Shown here piece after piece: positions 1-11,435 of a stretch of DNA of 64,000 nt. This DNA is from Prostheceraeus crozeri. Lineage: Eukaryota > Platyhelminthes > Polycladida > Euryleptidae. A program made the position numbers and the translations under genes. Position 1 is the first letter of the stretch. Every line of letters begins with the position of its first letter. The notes beneath the pieces were generated by a model. That model searched no databases. It was not told the DNA's origin and was given only the letters and a program-made list of their open reading frames with translations. The stretch spans positions 62,001 to 126,000 of the forward strand of contig CAJQUW010016165.1 of the NCBI GenBank assembly GCA_907163375.1, given 5' to 3'.

Positions 1-362
1 GTTCTGCCTTCTAACGGCTCATACACTCAACTTATAGAATTTTAATAAAAATGTGCAGTTGCATCAAGTCATTCAGATTGTCAGATTTAAACTGAATGGA
101 ATGTTGTACAGATGACAGAAAGACAAACGCTGATAGCTTGATTAATATCTGCAGAGCTAGATACATGTTTTTTTTAATAAAAGTACAGGTTTAACGTGAT
201 TATCTCTTTACTGATTTATAAATATGAAAGTAGTGCATATGTATTGATATTGTATAACAGAGATGGAAACGGCTCTGTCAGGCTGAAAATTTTGAAGACC
301 GGCCGGTTAATGTAATTAGATTTATGTCGACCGTTGAGCACTTTCAGTCCAGAATAAATGGT
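1..362. other. No gene recognised
   Basis: The stretch is AT-rich and has no recognisable coding or repeat structure. A short GC-rich patch near 298-308 (ACCGGCCGGTT) resembles one near 868-885, on the other side of the Tc1 fragment. I could not align the two well enough to call them termini. Confidence 0.4.
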
Positions 363-542
363 TTATCCAATCATTACTTTATTAAGAGCATGTAATTGTA
401 GCAGAAAATGAGCCAAAGCATTTCTTATGGCTACCCTGGATAGACGCAATTGAGATGCCACCTGACGCTTAGATAGCCCTGATTCAATCAGAGCGACGAT
501 TTTTCCGCGGTGAAACTGAGAAACGTCCTTCGTCTTACCCAT
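363..542 (-). pseudogene. Tc1/mariner transposase, N-terminal HTH fragment
   Basis: Reading the minus strand from an ATG at 540-542 gives an open frame of 59 codons. It begins MGKTKDVSQFHRGKIVALIE and continues with a second helix-turn-helix stretch (SGLSKRQVASQLRLSRVAIR). The MGK-(T/S)K-D-(L/V)S...RG.IV.L...G.S.R.(I/V)A..L pattern is the first paired-like DNA-binding HTH of Tc1-family transposases, which binds the inverted terminal repeats. About 45-50 residues look family-like; the frame then runs into unrelated sequence and stops. The linker, second HTH and DDE/D catalytic domain (usual length about 340 aa) are absent, so this is a 5' remnant of a dead DNA transposon. The family call is firm; subfamily and termini were not determined. 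Confidence 0.75.
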
Positions 543-1029
543 TGTTCACTAAAATGTCAGAAGTTGCGTGCTATAGCAGTTGACACTATGATTTGAATTT
601 TGAACTGTCAAAGATATCTACAATTCGAATCAACTTCAGCTATTCAACAATCATAGTGCGTCAGACAATTTGCTAGTCTGTTGAGGCATAGCTTTCGCAG
701 CAGAAGCATTCTTCATGACATTTTCACAACATGTCAGAAATAACACAAGTGGGCTTAATTTTGTGGCCACGATGGTATTGTAAGTATGCTGTGTGGAAAT
801 TGAATGATGTATAATGGCACAAGTTGACCAAACGGCATACAGTGACACCAGCCGACCGTCCCATCCTCGGCCGGCCGGTTTTAAACAAACGCTACCGACT
901 GGTCGGTTTTGATGACGCCGGGCAGCGGTTCGGCCACGCCCGCCAAAACAATGGACTGCTGCAATCCTGTTGTACGTGTAATCAACTTCTGATTACTGAT
1001 TACTTCTCTAATTAAGCAAAAAGTACGAA
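543..1029. other. No gene recognised; GC-rich patch
   Basis: No homology is recognisable. The part at about 855-950 is notably richer in GC (repeated CGGCC) than its surroundings and may belong to an unidentified repeat. Confidence 0.35.
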
Positions 1030-3131
1030 GCACAGAGTCATAATTTTTGGTATGAAATGTCTTCAGGTCATTTCCTATTATGTGCATGTGCTATTATCAT
1101 GCATCGAATCGGTAATGTATGTGATTATGTGGCTGAATGTGAATAAAGTTGCTCAAAATGTTTGTGCTTGCCGACATTAAGAGGCTCGCCAAATCTAGAT
1201 GTGTGTAGCTTTATAGACAGGGGTGCATGAAAATGAAAGAAGATGACCTGAAGACATTCCATGCCAAAGCTTATGATTCTGGGCTCATTACGTTTCGTTT
1301 AATCAGAGAGAAAATACAAAATTTCATTTTAGCCAAAAACTGCAATCTCTGTCTCATTAGATCTACATGCGTTTTTCTTTCATCCTGTCTGACAAGCTGA
1401 GGAACTCACTAGGACTCGGCAGACGTGCAGATTCGTAGTAAGCATAGGATGTACACAGAGTTGGAAGTGGGTCAACAAAACTTGACCCATGACCCACCTG
1501 ACCCACGGCATCTATGACCCACTACCCACCTGATCCACCAAATCTTTGACCCACTTGACCCACCTAACACACATGCTGCAAGAGTGAATGATGTGAGTGC
1601 AATTTCTTTTTCTGGTGTCATCTTTACTTGCTGATTGAAAATAGCACTAATGACATTGATGTTGTTATATTCCCTCGAGATCTTTCGCGGCCTCTCGTCA
1701 GGAAAGTACGGCCGTCATCTTTATTTTCATTTTCATTTAAATATTGTTCTTTGTCTATCTAGGTAGAGGACTCGTAGTATCAAAATTATTGTTAAGATTT
1801 GTTATGAAGATTCAAGTGCATCAGATCACTTATCATATGATAAATAGACATGTAACATCATTAAAATTATCTTACAATCAAAGTTAATGTACCACGAATG
1901 CCTAGGGTTCTAAAAAATTTAAACGATTCTGTTTCTTTTCATAATTCTTGACTATCCTTTTTAGTGCCACCTATTTAATTCGTAGAGAGGTTTTCTTAGG
2001 TTGAGGGCCCTACAAAAAAAGTTGTATATTTGATGTAAGAGTGACATTCATTAAAAAGCAAATGGAGTTAGCATGCGTAACGCGTGAATATTATTATAAT
2101 ATTATTATAATTCAAGCTTACATTACGCATAGATGAACTGATATATGTATGAGTACGTTGTGATAACAATCACTATTGACATCATGTAAATATTCCTATT
2201 TTTATTGATACCAAATCAAATATCAAAACGAAACTTTTTGTTAATACGAAGTGTCAAAAAATATCTCCTCACAGAGCTCTGCCGTAACAAGTCTGTGTGA
2301 AAGGGATAAGTCTATATCAATGACGGTCGTATGAATTATCTTATTTCAGATGATCATGTATCGAATGAGCGATGAGATGCATGGAACATGTATGATGCAG
2401 AAGTAGATTGAACGGCTAAATTCTTTAGATGTGAAGCATGATATTTTGATCAATTACATATTTCGAAAATATTTAGGCTCTAATCAATCTTTTTAGAGAT
2501 TTGCAATTCTAATCTCTACCAGAGGATGTTTTCTACGAAAGAACAACAAAATCTGACGAAACAAACAAAACGAAGGTCAGCTGGCATTGCAAGAAAATTT
2601 TCAAGATGAATAAAACCTCTGAATACCTGACTTCTTCAGTAGCTGTATCGCTGAAATCAAGGTCACACATCATTGGGTATCGTCAGACATAGGGACCGAG
2701 AATCGAGCATACACAATTGAACTCAAACAAACGAGCCTTTAATTTGTGTGAATTCCGCCCCCTTTCGAAACTGTATGAGGCTTGTGAAAGTCAATAGTGT
2801 TGCATATTTTGACTGTGGGCATCCATCACCCCTCTCAGTGACACTGACTCAATAATTTTTCATGAATGATAAGAATGCGAATAAATGAAGTTTACTGTAT
2901 TTGAGATTGTCAAATTTATCATGGGTCAAACTGGTTGGAAGTGGGTCAACGAAGTCTGACCCACGGCATATGAGACCCACGACCCACGTGACCCACGCGA
3001 TTTTGTGACCCACTTGACGCACCTGACCCATGACCCACGACCCACTTCCAACTCTGGATGTACATCATTCTATGAAAGTCTCAATTCCGGCCTCGTTCCC
3101 TGCAGAAACTCGTTCTGGCTGCCGGACTACT
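1030..3131 (+). mobile_element. Long-TIR MITE (family A), partial copy split by a hAT insertion
   Basis: Positions 1030-1455 and 3057-3131 together match the right-hand portion of the MITE at 13547-14263. Shared landmarks are the segment with GTCTTCAGGT, the segment around CAGATTCGTAGTA, then CCCTGCAGAAACTC and the terminal GCCGGACTAC. The match is interrupted exactly by the 1456-3056 element. The left part of this copy is missing or too diverged to see. Confidence 0.65.
1456..3056. mobile_element. Non-autonomous hAT element with 8-bp TSD
   Basis: The two ends are perfect inverted repeats of 18 bp (CAGAGTTGGAAGTGGGTC) and are flanked by the identical 8-bp direct repeat GATGTACA (1448-1455 and 3057-3064). 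A CAG start and an 8-bp target duplication are hAT hallmarks. Both subterminal regions (about 1470-1575 and 2935-3045) carry many degenerate copies of TGACCCAC, in keeping with the clustered transposase-binding repeats of hAT ends. No transposase frame is present, so mobility would need a partner element. The pre-insertion sequence is preserved in the family A MITE copy at about 14,190. Confidence 0.85.
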
Positions 3132-3559
3132 GTATAAGGCGCATTGCCGAAATGTCGGGCATAAAATGATGATATCTTGCATACAGTTCCCACAGAAGAT
3201 ATTTCCGATCATGTGGAAAATGCTGAATCACAAAATGCGATAGTTTTGTGTCAACGGTTTCAAATTCCATGATAAGCAATAGAGTTAGCAAAACCTTTGT
3301 ATTTTTAAAGGAATTCAATCTATCATGTGACTGTCTATCATTTCCCATCTTCATAGACGAAATTCCACCAGCGATGCAGATGAATCGAATCCACTGAGTA
3401 ACAAAGTGCATGCATTTTGTGCAGTATTTGTGTTTCAGCTGATGCATGTTGATCAAAATAGCTTCATTCCTAGCCCACCTCCGGTTAAACAAATCCTTCT
3501 TTTAATGTACTCCAAAAAATTGAAAATTCAAGAATTCAAGAAAAAAGGATTATTATATT
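3132..3559. other. No gene recognised
   Basis: A minus-strand open frame of about 120 codons covers most of this stretch, but it has no recognisable domain and a composition typical of chance AT-rich frames. Confidence 0.4.
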
Positions 3560-3632
3560 TCTGCTTCTAATTCATTCTGTGAAAATTTCATCTTCGGCTT
3601 CGTTCCTTGCAGAAACTCGTTCTGGCTGACAA
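3560..3632 (+). repeat. Terminal fragment of MITE family A
   Basis: This repeats the right end of the family A MITE: CATTCTGTGAAAATTTCA, then TGCAGAAACTCGTTCTGGCTG. It lies 0.5 kb downstream of the split copy. Confidence 0.55.
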
Positions 3633-3787
3633 ACTTAATGTTGTTTTTGCACTTTCCTATTGCTCTGTTATGGAAGCAAGAAAAATAATTTATTTGTATA
3701 TATTTTCAGTGGTGATTAATCAAGTGTTACGTGCAACGGTTTATGAAACGGATTGTATGGTCAAACTCTGCTTCATTGTCTTTCAGA

Positions 3788-3971
3788 TCGGCGCAAACAG
3801 TCTACAGTGCCTGAAAATGCTGTACAAGAATTCAAGGCATCGACCATTCTTGATTGTGCGAGGGAGTGCAGCCTGCTTGGAGAGAGGTGCAAATCATTTG
3901 TCTACGAAGGAAAGATGTGTCGATTCAGCTCGACAGTCGAAGGAGAATATGATTCACATCTCATTGTATAA
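3788..3971 (+). CDS. Candidate terminal exon, PAN/apple-like Cys-rich module
   Basis: A polypyrimidine-AG acceptor (TTGTCTTTCAG, ending at about 3787) is followed by an open segment of about 60 codons that closes at TAA 3969-3971. The peptide has the spacing of a PAN/apple module: KASTILDCARECSLLGERC, then KSFVYE and KMCRF. That is the usual L..C...C......C.SF.Y...C pattern. PAN modules are extracellular protein- or carbohydrate-binding domains in secreted or membrane proteins of animals. Only part of a domain is present, so upstream exons would be needed; none was recognised. It could be a host gene's last exon or a pseudogene fragment. The region downstream contains an AATAAA at 4755-4760, a possible poly(A) signal. 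Confidence 0.4.
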
Positions 3972-5763
3972 TTAGTGTCATGCGACATTCACATGACTCA
4001 GTCTGATATCCCATCTCGGTCTTATCATAGATATCAGATATCCATGCTTCTCTGTGTCTATAGAGGACGATAGATAACTATGATGGCACCAGTCTGGACT
4101 CTGACAGCGGGTCTAGTTCACATACTTCTCCGTCTTTATTGAAAAATAGCTCTGATGAAAGCAAAACCTACATTTTCGCACAGAGTGAGATCCACATAAG
4201 TAATGTCACTTGCTTGAATACGAATGAAATAGGACCGCTAACAAAGCCTGTCGAGTGTCGACGGCAGAGCTGGAAACGGGCGCTGTCCGCGTTTGGGTCC
4301 GAAAAATTTCGTGGGCATCCGATCCGATATCTATTATGTCTTAAATTAATAACATTTCCCTCATTTGATCATCTGAATTCTCTGAATTAATTGATGTGAT
4401 GGATTATCAACACGACTCCTGAGCAGCTGTGAAAGAACACAATCGATTGGCGATTAGCAAGTGACGTTTCTCTGAAATTTTTGTCAAAAGATTCCATTGA
4501 ATATTTAGGTGCGCGTCTTCTGTGTTTAACTAGCTGCAGATACGGACCATCCTTTACGCAGCTGCTTTCTATTTAATGAGACAACACGACGGAACCAGTG
4601 GACCTTGCGGTTGAAGAACTCATAAGTATAGGTTTGCACTTTATTTTCTTTTCCTTGTGTCCTTTCTATCAGAATCTATCTATTTTTAATTCGAGCTCTG
4701 TCCATTCATGTCTGTGTTCCTGATGATACACTCACCGATTTCTTATGTGAGTCAAATAAAGATGATGTTATTATTATTACATGTCTATTGGTTGGAAGGA
4801 ACATAGACCTTATACACTTTGGGATTTTGAGAGGTGTCATTTTGGTCCTGAAACTTAAATACATTTTATGGTAGAATCCAGAAGATTAAGGTTTTTTTGG
4901 AGGGGTTCTTGACCTTTTGCATTTTGTAGCCAAGATACAGGTCTATTGTCAATGTTCTACACATCATTCAATTGGCCTTTCAATTCAATGATGTGTCATT
5001 GAATTTTGTGATCAACTATTCCTGTCCAGATGTCGGAAAAGTGTCATTTATCATATCGTTTCTTTTCTAATAGCTGCAATGCATCGCAAGCAATCTGACA
5101 TGATTGGCCGATATTTTCAGAGCTTCATATTTTGATATCGAATGTGTTAATTGACGACCACTTACTTTTTTATCCAATATCTTGAAGAATCATTATACAT
5201 ATATATTATTTAAGGTGACTAATCGAATATCTCAATATGAGCGTCTAGTGATTACACTTCCAAGATTTTGCATTCAGCATTGAAAAAATTGTATTGACAT
5301 ATGCATAAACAAAATAGATCGATAATATGTAATTCAAAGGATCCTTCAAACCAAAACCAAAAATATTACATTTTGTATTATTAGTGCTACATTTATTTCA
5401 ATTGTGGTATAACCTTCTCGAAAATGATAATAGTTAAATAACATGTTCGACTGACAGATACCAAGTAAGAATTTAGTCAAGGTAGTCAAAAAAACTACCG
5501 TAGGCTCTAATGGATTAACTAAGCGGTTGGATTCATGCAATAGGACCAATGCAACGGACACAGTACGCCCTTGTCAGTTGCGCTCGTGTAGATGAAGATT
5601 GAACTAAGATGATGAAGTGATTGACTGAATGACGGATGTGCACCCTCAACTCTGTTTCGTGCAACAGATTAAATAAAGTGTTGCACAAAACTAATTCACC
5701 AATCATCATTTTATCTGTCATTCGATTTATAATGCTAACTTTCTGTTCATAAGCATCTCTATA
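3972..5763. other. No gene recognised; possible 3' UTR and intergenic DNA
   Basis: There is no convincing coding signal. AATAAA at 4755-4760, about 0.8 kb past the PAN-like stop, may mark a 3' end. The rest is AT-rich and shows nothing. Confidence 0.35.
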
Positions 5764-6645
5764 AACTCATAGAGCAGGTATATTAGGTAGAGTGGTAACT
5801 CCGCATTTATTAAATCCCCAATGTGTATACACTTTCGATTTTATTAACTGAACTCAAGGGAGATACAGGTGTTATTGTCACCAAATGTGAGATGCAAATA
5901 TTTGCAGTTTTGCAGAAATTACAACTGAATTGAGTGATAATGATTGTAATGCAGAAGGAATGATGGTACTTCACAGATTCTCATGACAGTCTTGGAGATT
6001 TAGTATATTTGTTAAATTAGCAATTTGATCGGTTCCTATTACTTTCATGCTCAACCTGAAGAGTATTTTTTGAGCGTGATCATATCACAGCAAAACCTGC
6101 CACTGGCACAGGAAAACCACATAATAAAAAAGACATCATTTAACATTCAAAATCAGACATCATTCATAATCAAAGACTTCATACAACTTCGAAAGATGTA
6201 AATGGTTCCACATCACTATTCAGATTCAAGAAATGAAACATGAATTTGGTGAATCATAAAATCAGGCCGGTGAAAATTGAATTAAAAACTTGAAATTTCA
6301 GCCAAGAAAGCACGAATAATATTGCGACTTTTTCATGAAGACTTTCATTATAATACAATTCATGAAATTCCTTTGCAAATTATAGCTTAATTTCCGCTTA
6401 GTTAGGATGCTTATTATCAAATATTCATTCCTTTTGATATCCAACTTGGTTCATACCACTAATGTAGGACAGTCATCTCGGTAGTATATAAATTGGCAAA
6501 TTTTGACTTTTTTCAAAAGTGCTCAAATAATTTTTTGGACCACGGGAACGTAATCTCCGCAAAAAACTGAATATTTTGATATAAAATTTTCACTGTATGC
6601 AGATACTTTTTTAAGTCGACAATCTATCTATATATCCCAACTCAA
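5764..6645 (+). repeat. Interspersed repeat B, diverged copy
   Basis: This segment matches about 27,495-28,480 inside the tandem units at roughly 80% by eye. Shared anchors include GGTAACTCC.CATTTATTAA, CCCCAATGTGTATACAC, AAAGATGTAAATGG and GGAACGTAATCTCCGC. It lacks the foldback insertion carried by the tandem-unit copies: at 6524-6545 the sequence runs straight through the insertion point. Confidence 0.7.
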
Positions 6646-6905
6646 TGTATAAACTTATAATACAGATGGAAGCTAGTTGCTAGGCCTATATTCAATATAA
6701 GCTAATCGCACTTTTTGTCTTGAAACCAATGCTCCAATCACATTTAATGAAGTTCTCATCAAGAATGCTTCCTAGAGAAACATGTCGATCACCAGATCCA
6801 TCGATTACTGTATTACAGCTCCTAACCATAGAAGAATACATGTTAAGACTTCTTGTTTGTTATTAGGAAGATAAACATTTTAATGTTGTGCACGGTACTT
6901 GTTAA

Positions 6906-7821
6906 CCCTCAGAGACCTGAGCTTTTTCACCCAGTGGACCCCTTTAGCATTTTCCTAGTTTACCTGCTTAAATCGATATCAAAACATTAGGAAAGTTGTT
7001 TTTAAGTAAAACAATGATGTTTGCGTGTAGCAGGTCGGTATAACGAATCCCTTGAGTGACTTTCAGCCTTCTCAGTAAACACGTGCGAAAATATGGTATT
7101 TTTGTAAGTCAACCACATTTAGTACAGCATCATTTGTACTAGAAGGCGGCTTTACGATATTTTGTGTCACCATAAAGCCTCAGATAGTTGATTTTGATGA
7201 AATTGATTTATTTCATGCAGCTAATCCTCTCCATTTGTACATTCCTTCAAATTTATCCAAAGCTATCAGAAATAGACCTAAAATGAGTCAAAATTGCTGT
7301 ACGTCTAGAACCAAAAACAGCTGTGGAGATCTCAAACTTATCATTACTGCTGTGAAAAGTTTGTCATCAATCAGCCTTTGGTGTTCAACTATGAATATAA
7401 TGATAGCTTTCATTTCGGACATCGATTTATGTCGAGTTGTTCATATAGGCCAACCAGTCACGCGAGATCATGTGCGAAAGCAAAATATTCACATTTTGCG
7501 ATCTTCCAAAACATTGCACATCTACGAGCATGATGCAAACAATGAATAAATGACTTTCACTCTTTATACACCATCGTGGACATGTTCGAAATCATTTTTC
7601 ATCTAATTACAAAATTTTGTGATGGAATTTCTCAGTGGACACCCTTGGCCTATCTGGCATACTTCTACTGATTCAATTGAAATGAAATAACACATGCAGA
7701 TTTACTGTCAGAAATGATGATTTTGTATGGGCTTGAGTGGTTGATATATCGTCAGCGTAAAAAATGACAGAAAAATGTGACTCCGGGGTCCACTGGACCC
7801 CCCCCCTCAGGTCTCTGAGGG
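6906..7821. mobile_element. piggyBac-type MITE with TTAA target sites
   Basis: The ends are perfect 16-bp inverted repeats (CCCTCAGAGACCTGAG) and are bracketed by TTAA at 6902-6905 and 7822-7825. A second inverted block with CCAGTGGACCCC lies just inside each end. TTAA target sites and CCCT-type termini are diagnostic of piggyBac. At 916 bp with no transposase-like frame this is non-autonomous. Its termini differ from those of the piggyBac element at 52,395, so it probably answers to a different transposase. Confidence 0.85.
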
Positions 7822-7825
7822 TTAA

Positions 7826-8386
7826 TAATGCCATTTTTGCATTCGTCATAACGCAGACGAAAGGCCGAGCAGTTTTTCCTACATATTTAGAATGACAGAA
7901 TTTACATTCAAGACCTTACTTGCAATAGTTGTTATTTGCCTCTTTGTTTCATGTCTGCAGCTGCAGATCGTCATTGGTTAGGGTGAATTTGCGCTTGATT
8001 TTGTTTTCATTATGTCGTTGATGTGGCAATTGACATTTGAAATGGGAACGCTTCACCTCATCTCGGTAATTGGTTGTTGAATTGCCAGCGATGATTTCGA
8101 AGTGTTAATGTTGTGAATGATCATGCCAATCTGAAGTTGATATATCTCTACCTATTATGAAACGGATAATTAGTTTCTCGATCGATCAAACCTACAGAAA
8201 GCTCAATGAGAACGCAACCTTAGCGTTATCATAGCGTTGTTTGTCAAAATATTTGGCAAGTGTTTAGGAATACCTCCATGCTTAATCATTGTAAATATCA
8301 ATTGCTCTATTTCCATGTCCTGAAATAAACGTCTGCATACAACGAATACATTGCATACAACCACAGTGCGATGAGAAATTTTAGCC
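7826..8386. other. No gene recognised
   Basis: Nothing was recognised on either strand. Confidence 0.4.
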
Positions 8387-9569
8387 ACAGAACTAGATTG
8401 CTTAAACCCACTTTGCTAGAAGTGCAAACTGATTCAAAACGATGGCACCTGCAGGGACTTACTAAGTGGGCAAAAAGAATTTTTTAATACCTTACAGAGA
8501 TAGGAAAAATAATCGTGCGTCGCTTGCGGATTGCTATGAATTCCTTCAAAATGTTCCGATCGCCACGATTCCTTTATATTCGAAGAATTCATATCATTGC
8601 GCAAATGCTTTCTCGATGATGATGGGCCCTCCGATAATTATCAAAATAGTTAGTAGGCGCATGAAAAAGCGTTCACAAACTTCTCTGTAGAACTTGACAT
8701 CGACTGTGTCTCTTTGCTGTGTGATCCGGTTGATAACAGTCAATGAAACTTTGCACAATTTGGAGTGTTTAATGTTGAACTGGCAGCTCATTTTTCGATT
8801 GCTATGGTATTCTGTCAGCAGATTGTGCCATTTCATTAGCGTCACATGTTCCAATGTTTTAATGTTCTAGTCAAACGGAAGAAGAGATGTCTAATGTCTC
8901 CAGCGAAATGTTCTAATTTTCGGCTATGATGATGCAGACCATCAAAAAAATGATATAAAGTTATAGAAGTTGATTCCAGTTTTATCAGTGCATAGATAAT
9001 CTCAAAATATGAAAACGTATTCAAGATCTAAATATTTTCATTAGAAAGATGTAAATGGTGTGCATGAGATGAGACTGCTATCAATAGAGAATGGATGTAA
9101 TGAATAGAGAATGCTTGCGAAAGAAAGCATTGAGCGAACATGGCGGGTTGTGACGGATACCCGATTTCTGAGAAAATGTTCTTGGCTTTGTTTGTTTTCA
9201 GAGTTGAAACTTCAGTTTTGCTTTTAAGATGGTCAACATAGGAAAAACAATAATTGAAAATATTAAAAATGTTCTAAACATTAAAATTCAACATATTGAA
9301 ATATTGAAATAAAATGTTTAATAAAAATATAGATAAAAAACATTTAAAAATACATGCAAATTTTCATTGTGATCCTTCAGAGGAATTGTAGTTTTAATCA
9401 AGAGGATAAAAAAATTATGGTAGCACCAATAGCTCAAGTCATTCTTATAGAAGGTCGGAATTGAAAGATAAATAAAATCTAATCGGTAAATTCCACATCG
9501 TCACTCGGCTGATGCTTCTGCTCCTTTTAAATTGAAAGTCTCCATTATTTTAACATTACTTCAAGCCAT

Positions 9570-9660
9570 ATTTGAACCACATATCCTACCGGCCGCACAT
9601 CTTTTGCGTGGCAATTTGATCTATCGTTTATTTAATTTCTTTGTTGTTAATTGCATTCAC
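9570..9660 (+). repeat. SINE tail fragment
   Basis: CCTACCGGCCGCACATCTTTTGCGTGGCAA.. (quoted here in part, 9587 onward) recurs immediately after the tRNA-like head at 10,080, so this is the 3' portion of the same SINE family without most of its head. Confidence 0.45.
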
Positions 9661-9669
9661 GACAGAAAT

Positions 9670-9930
9670 GACTTTCACTCTTTATGCACCATCGTGGACA
9701 TGTCCGAAATTATTTTTCATCTAATTACAGAAATTTTTAGATGTGAATTTCACCCTCTGAGACCTGAGGGCTGGTCTAGTGGACCCCCATGGTCTATCTA
9801 CCATACTGATTAAATTGAAATTAAATCACACATGCAGATTATGCACTGTCAAAAATAATGATTTTACATGTACATGGGTATGAGCGGTTGACATATCGTC
9901 TTCACAAAAACGGTGGTCACAAATGCGACG
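9670..9930 (+). repeat. Partial copy related to the piggyBac MITE right half
   Basis: It matches 7548-7800 (TGACTTTCACTCTTTAT, CACCATCGTGGACATG, ACACATGCAGATT). It also carries an internal CTGAGACCTGAGGG...GTGGACCCCC block like the MITE terminus. A further terminus-like sequence, TTAACCCCTGCAGACCTGAGG, starts at about 10,135. Confidence 0.5.
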
Positions 9931-10019
9931 AGTTATTTATTCATTGTTTATTATTGCTATGTGACAATGTGTGGTGGTGATGGTTTGATCCTGCCAATTG
10001 ACACAGTCGCATAAGTTGC

Positions 10020-10093
10020 TCGCAGTTCAGTTGGTTAGAGCACAGATCTAGTTACCCTTGGTCGAAGGTTCGAATCCTACCAGCCGCACATCT
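10020..10093 (+). repeat. tRNA-derived SINE head (RNA polymerase III boxes)
   Basis: The segment has a D-arm-like A box (GTTCAGTTGGTTAGAGCAC) and a perfect B box (GGTTCGAATCC) at normal tRNA spacing. The acceptor and anticodon stems do not pair convincingly, so a functional tRNA is unlikely. The following sequence (CCGCACATCTTTTGC) repeats at 9590, which indicates a SINE family and not a single tRNA pseudogene. Confidence 0.6.
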
Positions 10094-11253
10094 TTTGCAT
10101 GGCAATTTTGATGGCTTATTTAATTTCTTTTTTGTTAACCCCTGCAGACCTGAGGCTGTCCAGTGCACCACATATTATCCTATAAATAAATTAATAGATT
10201 TGAATAGATAAAATATCCCTGTCATTTTGATGGAAGCTTATTTTTACTCCAAAGTGCTCCCGCGGCCTCTTGCACTGCTTGGAGTACCTGATGATCTTGG
10301 TCGACAGCAATTTGTCGGCATATCATTGATTGTGACGGCTTTCTAGGCAATGCGGTTTCCTACTTATTTTCAGTATTAAGTGTTCATCGTTTTACTTTTA
10401 TTATGCATTTCTTAAGATTCTCTTTACATTGTTCATCTCTGTCCATTACTTCTTGCTCAAAAGGAACTCAAGCATGTTTTTTTGTCTTTACTATAATGAC
10501 TTTCTTTTGTCGTGATGATTTTTCCGACCATTATTTTATTAAATCTTATTTACATTTTATTTTTTCTGCAACTTATATTGTGCAATGTGAGTCATGTGCC
10601 ATCTGCCTGTAGCCTATTTGTTATTATTGCTCGACGCACGATAAATAACCATCACAGTGCAATGAATAATATCGAAAAATTTATCATTGGATGGCTGCTA
10701 AAACCACAGAATTAGACAGGTCGTCTCACAGAATTAGACAGATCGCCTCTTTTTCTGTTTGGCTAGAAGGGAAGTATTGGAACATGTAACGTAAATGAAA
10801 TGGCACAATCTGCTGACATAATACCATAGCAATCGAACAATCAGCAGCCAGTTCAACATTCAAAAAGCCAAATTGTGCAAAGTTTTATTGACTGTTATCA
10901 ACCGGATCACACAGTAAAGAGACGCATTCGATGTCAAGTTCTACAGAGAAGTTTGTGAACGCTTTTTCATGCGCCTGCTAACTTTTTAAATAATGATCGG
11001 AGGACCCAACATTATCGAGAAAACGTTTGCGCAATGATCGGAATTCTTAGAATTTGAAGGAGTCGTGGCGATCGGATCATTTTGAAGGAATTCATAGCAA
11101 TCCGCAAGCGACGCGCGACTATTTTTCCTATCTCTGCAAGGTACTAAAAATTTCTTTTTGCCCACTTAGTAAGTCCCTGCAGGTGCCATCTTTTTGAATC
11201 AGTTTGCACTTCAGTTTGCAAAGTGATACGATTAAGCAAACTAATTCTGTGGT

Positions 11254-11435
11254 TTGACTAGAACGGAAAGATTGGAACATGTGACGCTAATGAAATGGCA
11301 CAATCTGCTGACATAATACTATAGTAATCGAAAATTGAGCAGCCAATTCATTAAACACACCAAAGTGTGCGACGTTTCAGTGACTGTTATCAACCGGATC
11401 ACACAGCAAAGAGACACTGTCGATGTCAAATTCGT
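11254..11435 (+). repeat. Partial third copy of the 8387/10753 repeat
   Basis: It abuts the preceding copy directly and repeats its start: GACTAGAAC, GGAACATGTGACGCTAATG, then CCGGATCACACAG. It is a truncated tandem duplicate. Confidence 0.55.

Larger units (their letters stand above)
8387..11253. mobile_element. Candidate large element with ~480-bp inverted repeats
   Basis: The block 8387-8878 recurs in reverse complement at about 10,753-11,253. The outermost bases match (CCACAGAACTAG at the left; the complement of CTAATTCTGTGG at the right). Inner anchors include TCCCTGCAGGTGCCATC, CCGGATCACACAG and GAAATGGCACAATCTGCTGA. Identity is about 85% by eye. The inverted arrangement could be terminal repeats of one 2.9-kb element or two independent insertions. 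No transposase frame was recognised inside; the interior holds SINE and MITE fragments. Confidence 0.4.

Noticed and set aside
1470-1575. TGACCCAC array as nuclear-receptor-type sites
   Set aside because: The array is subterminal in a hAT element at both ends, where transposase-binding repeats are expected.
3127-3492. 121-codon minus-strand frame
   Set aside because: No domain, no splice or promoter context, and it overlaps the end of a MITE.
10020-10093. Functional tRNA gene
   Set aside because: A and B boxes are good, but acceptor and anticodon stems do not fold well and the tail repeats nearby, so a SINE head is the better reading.
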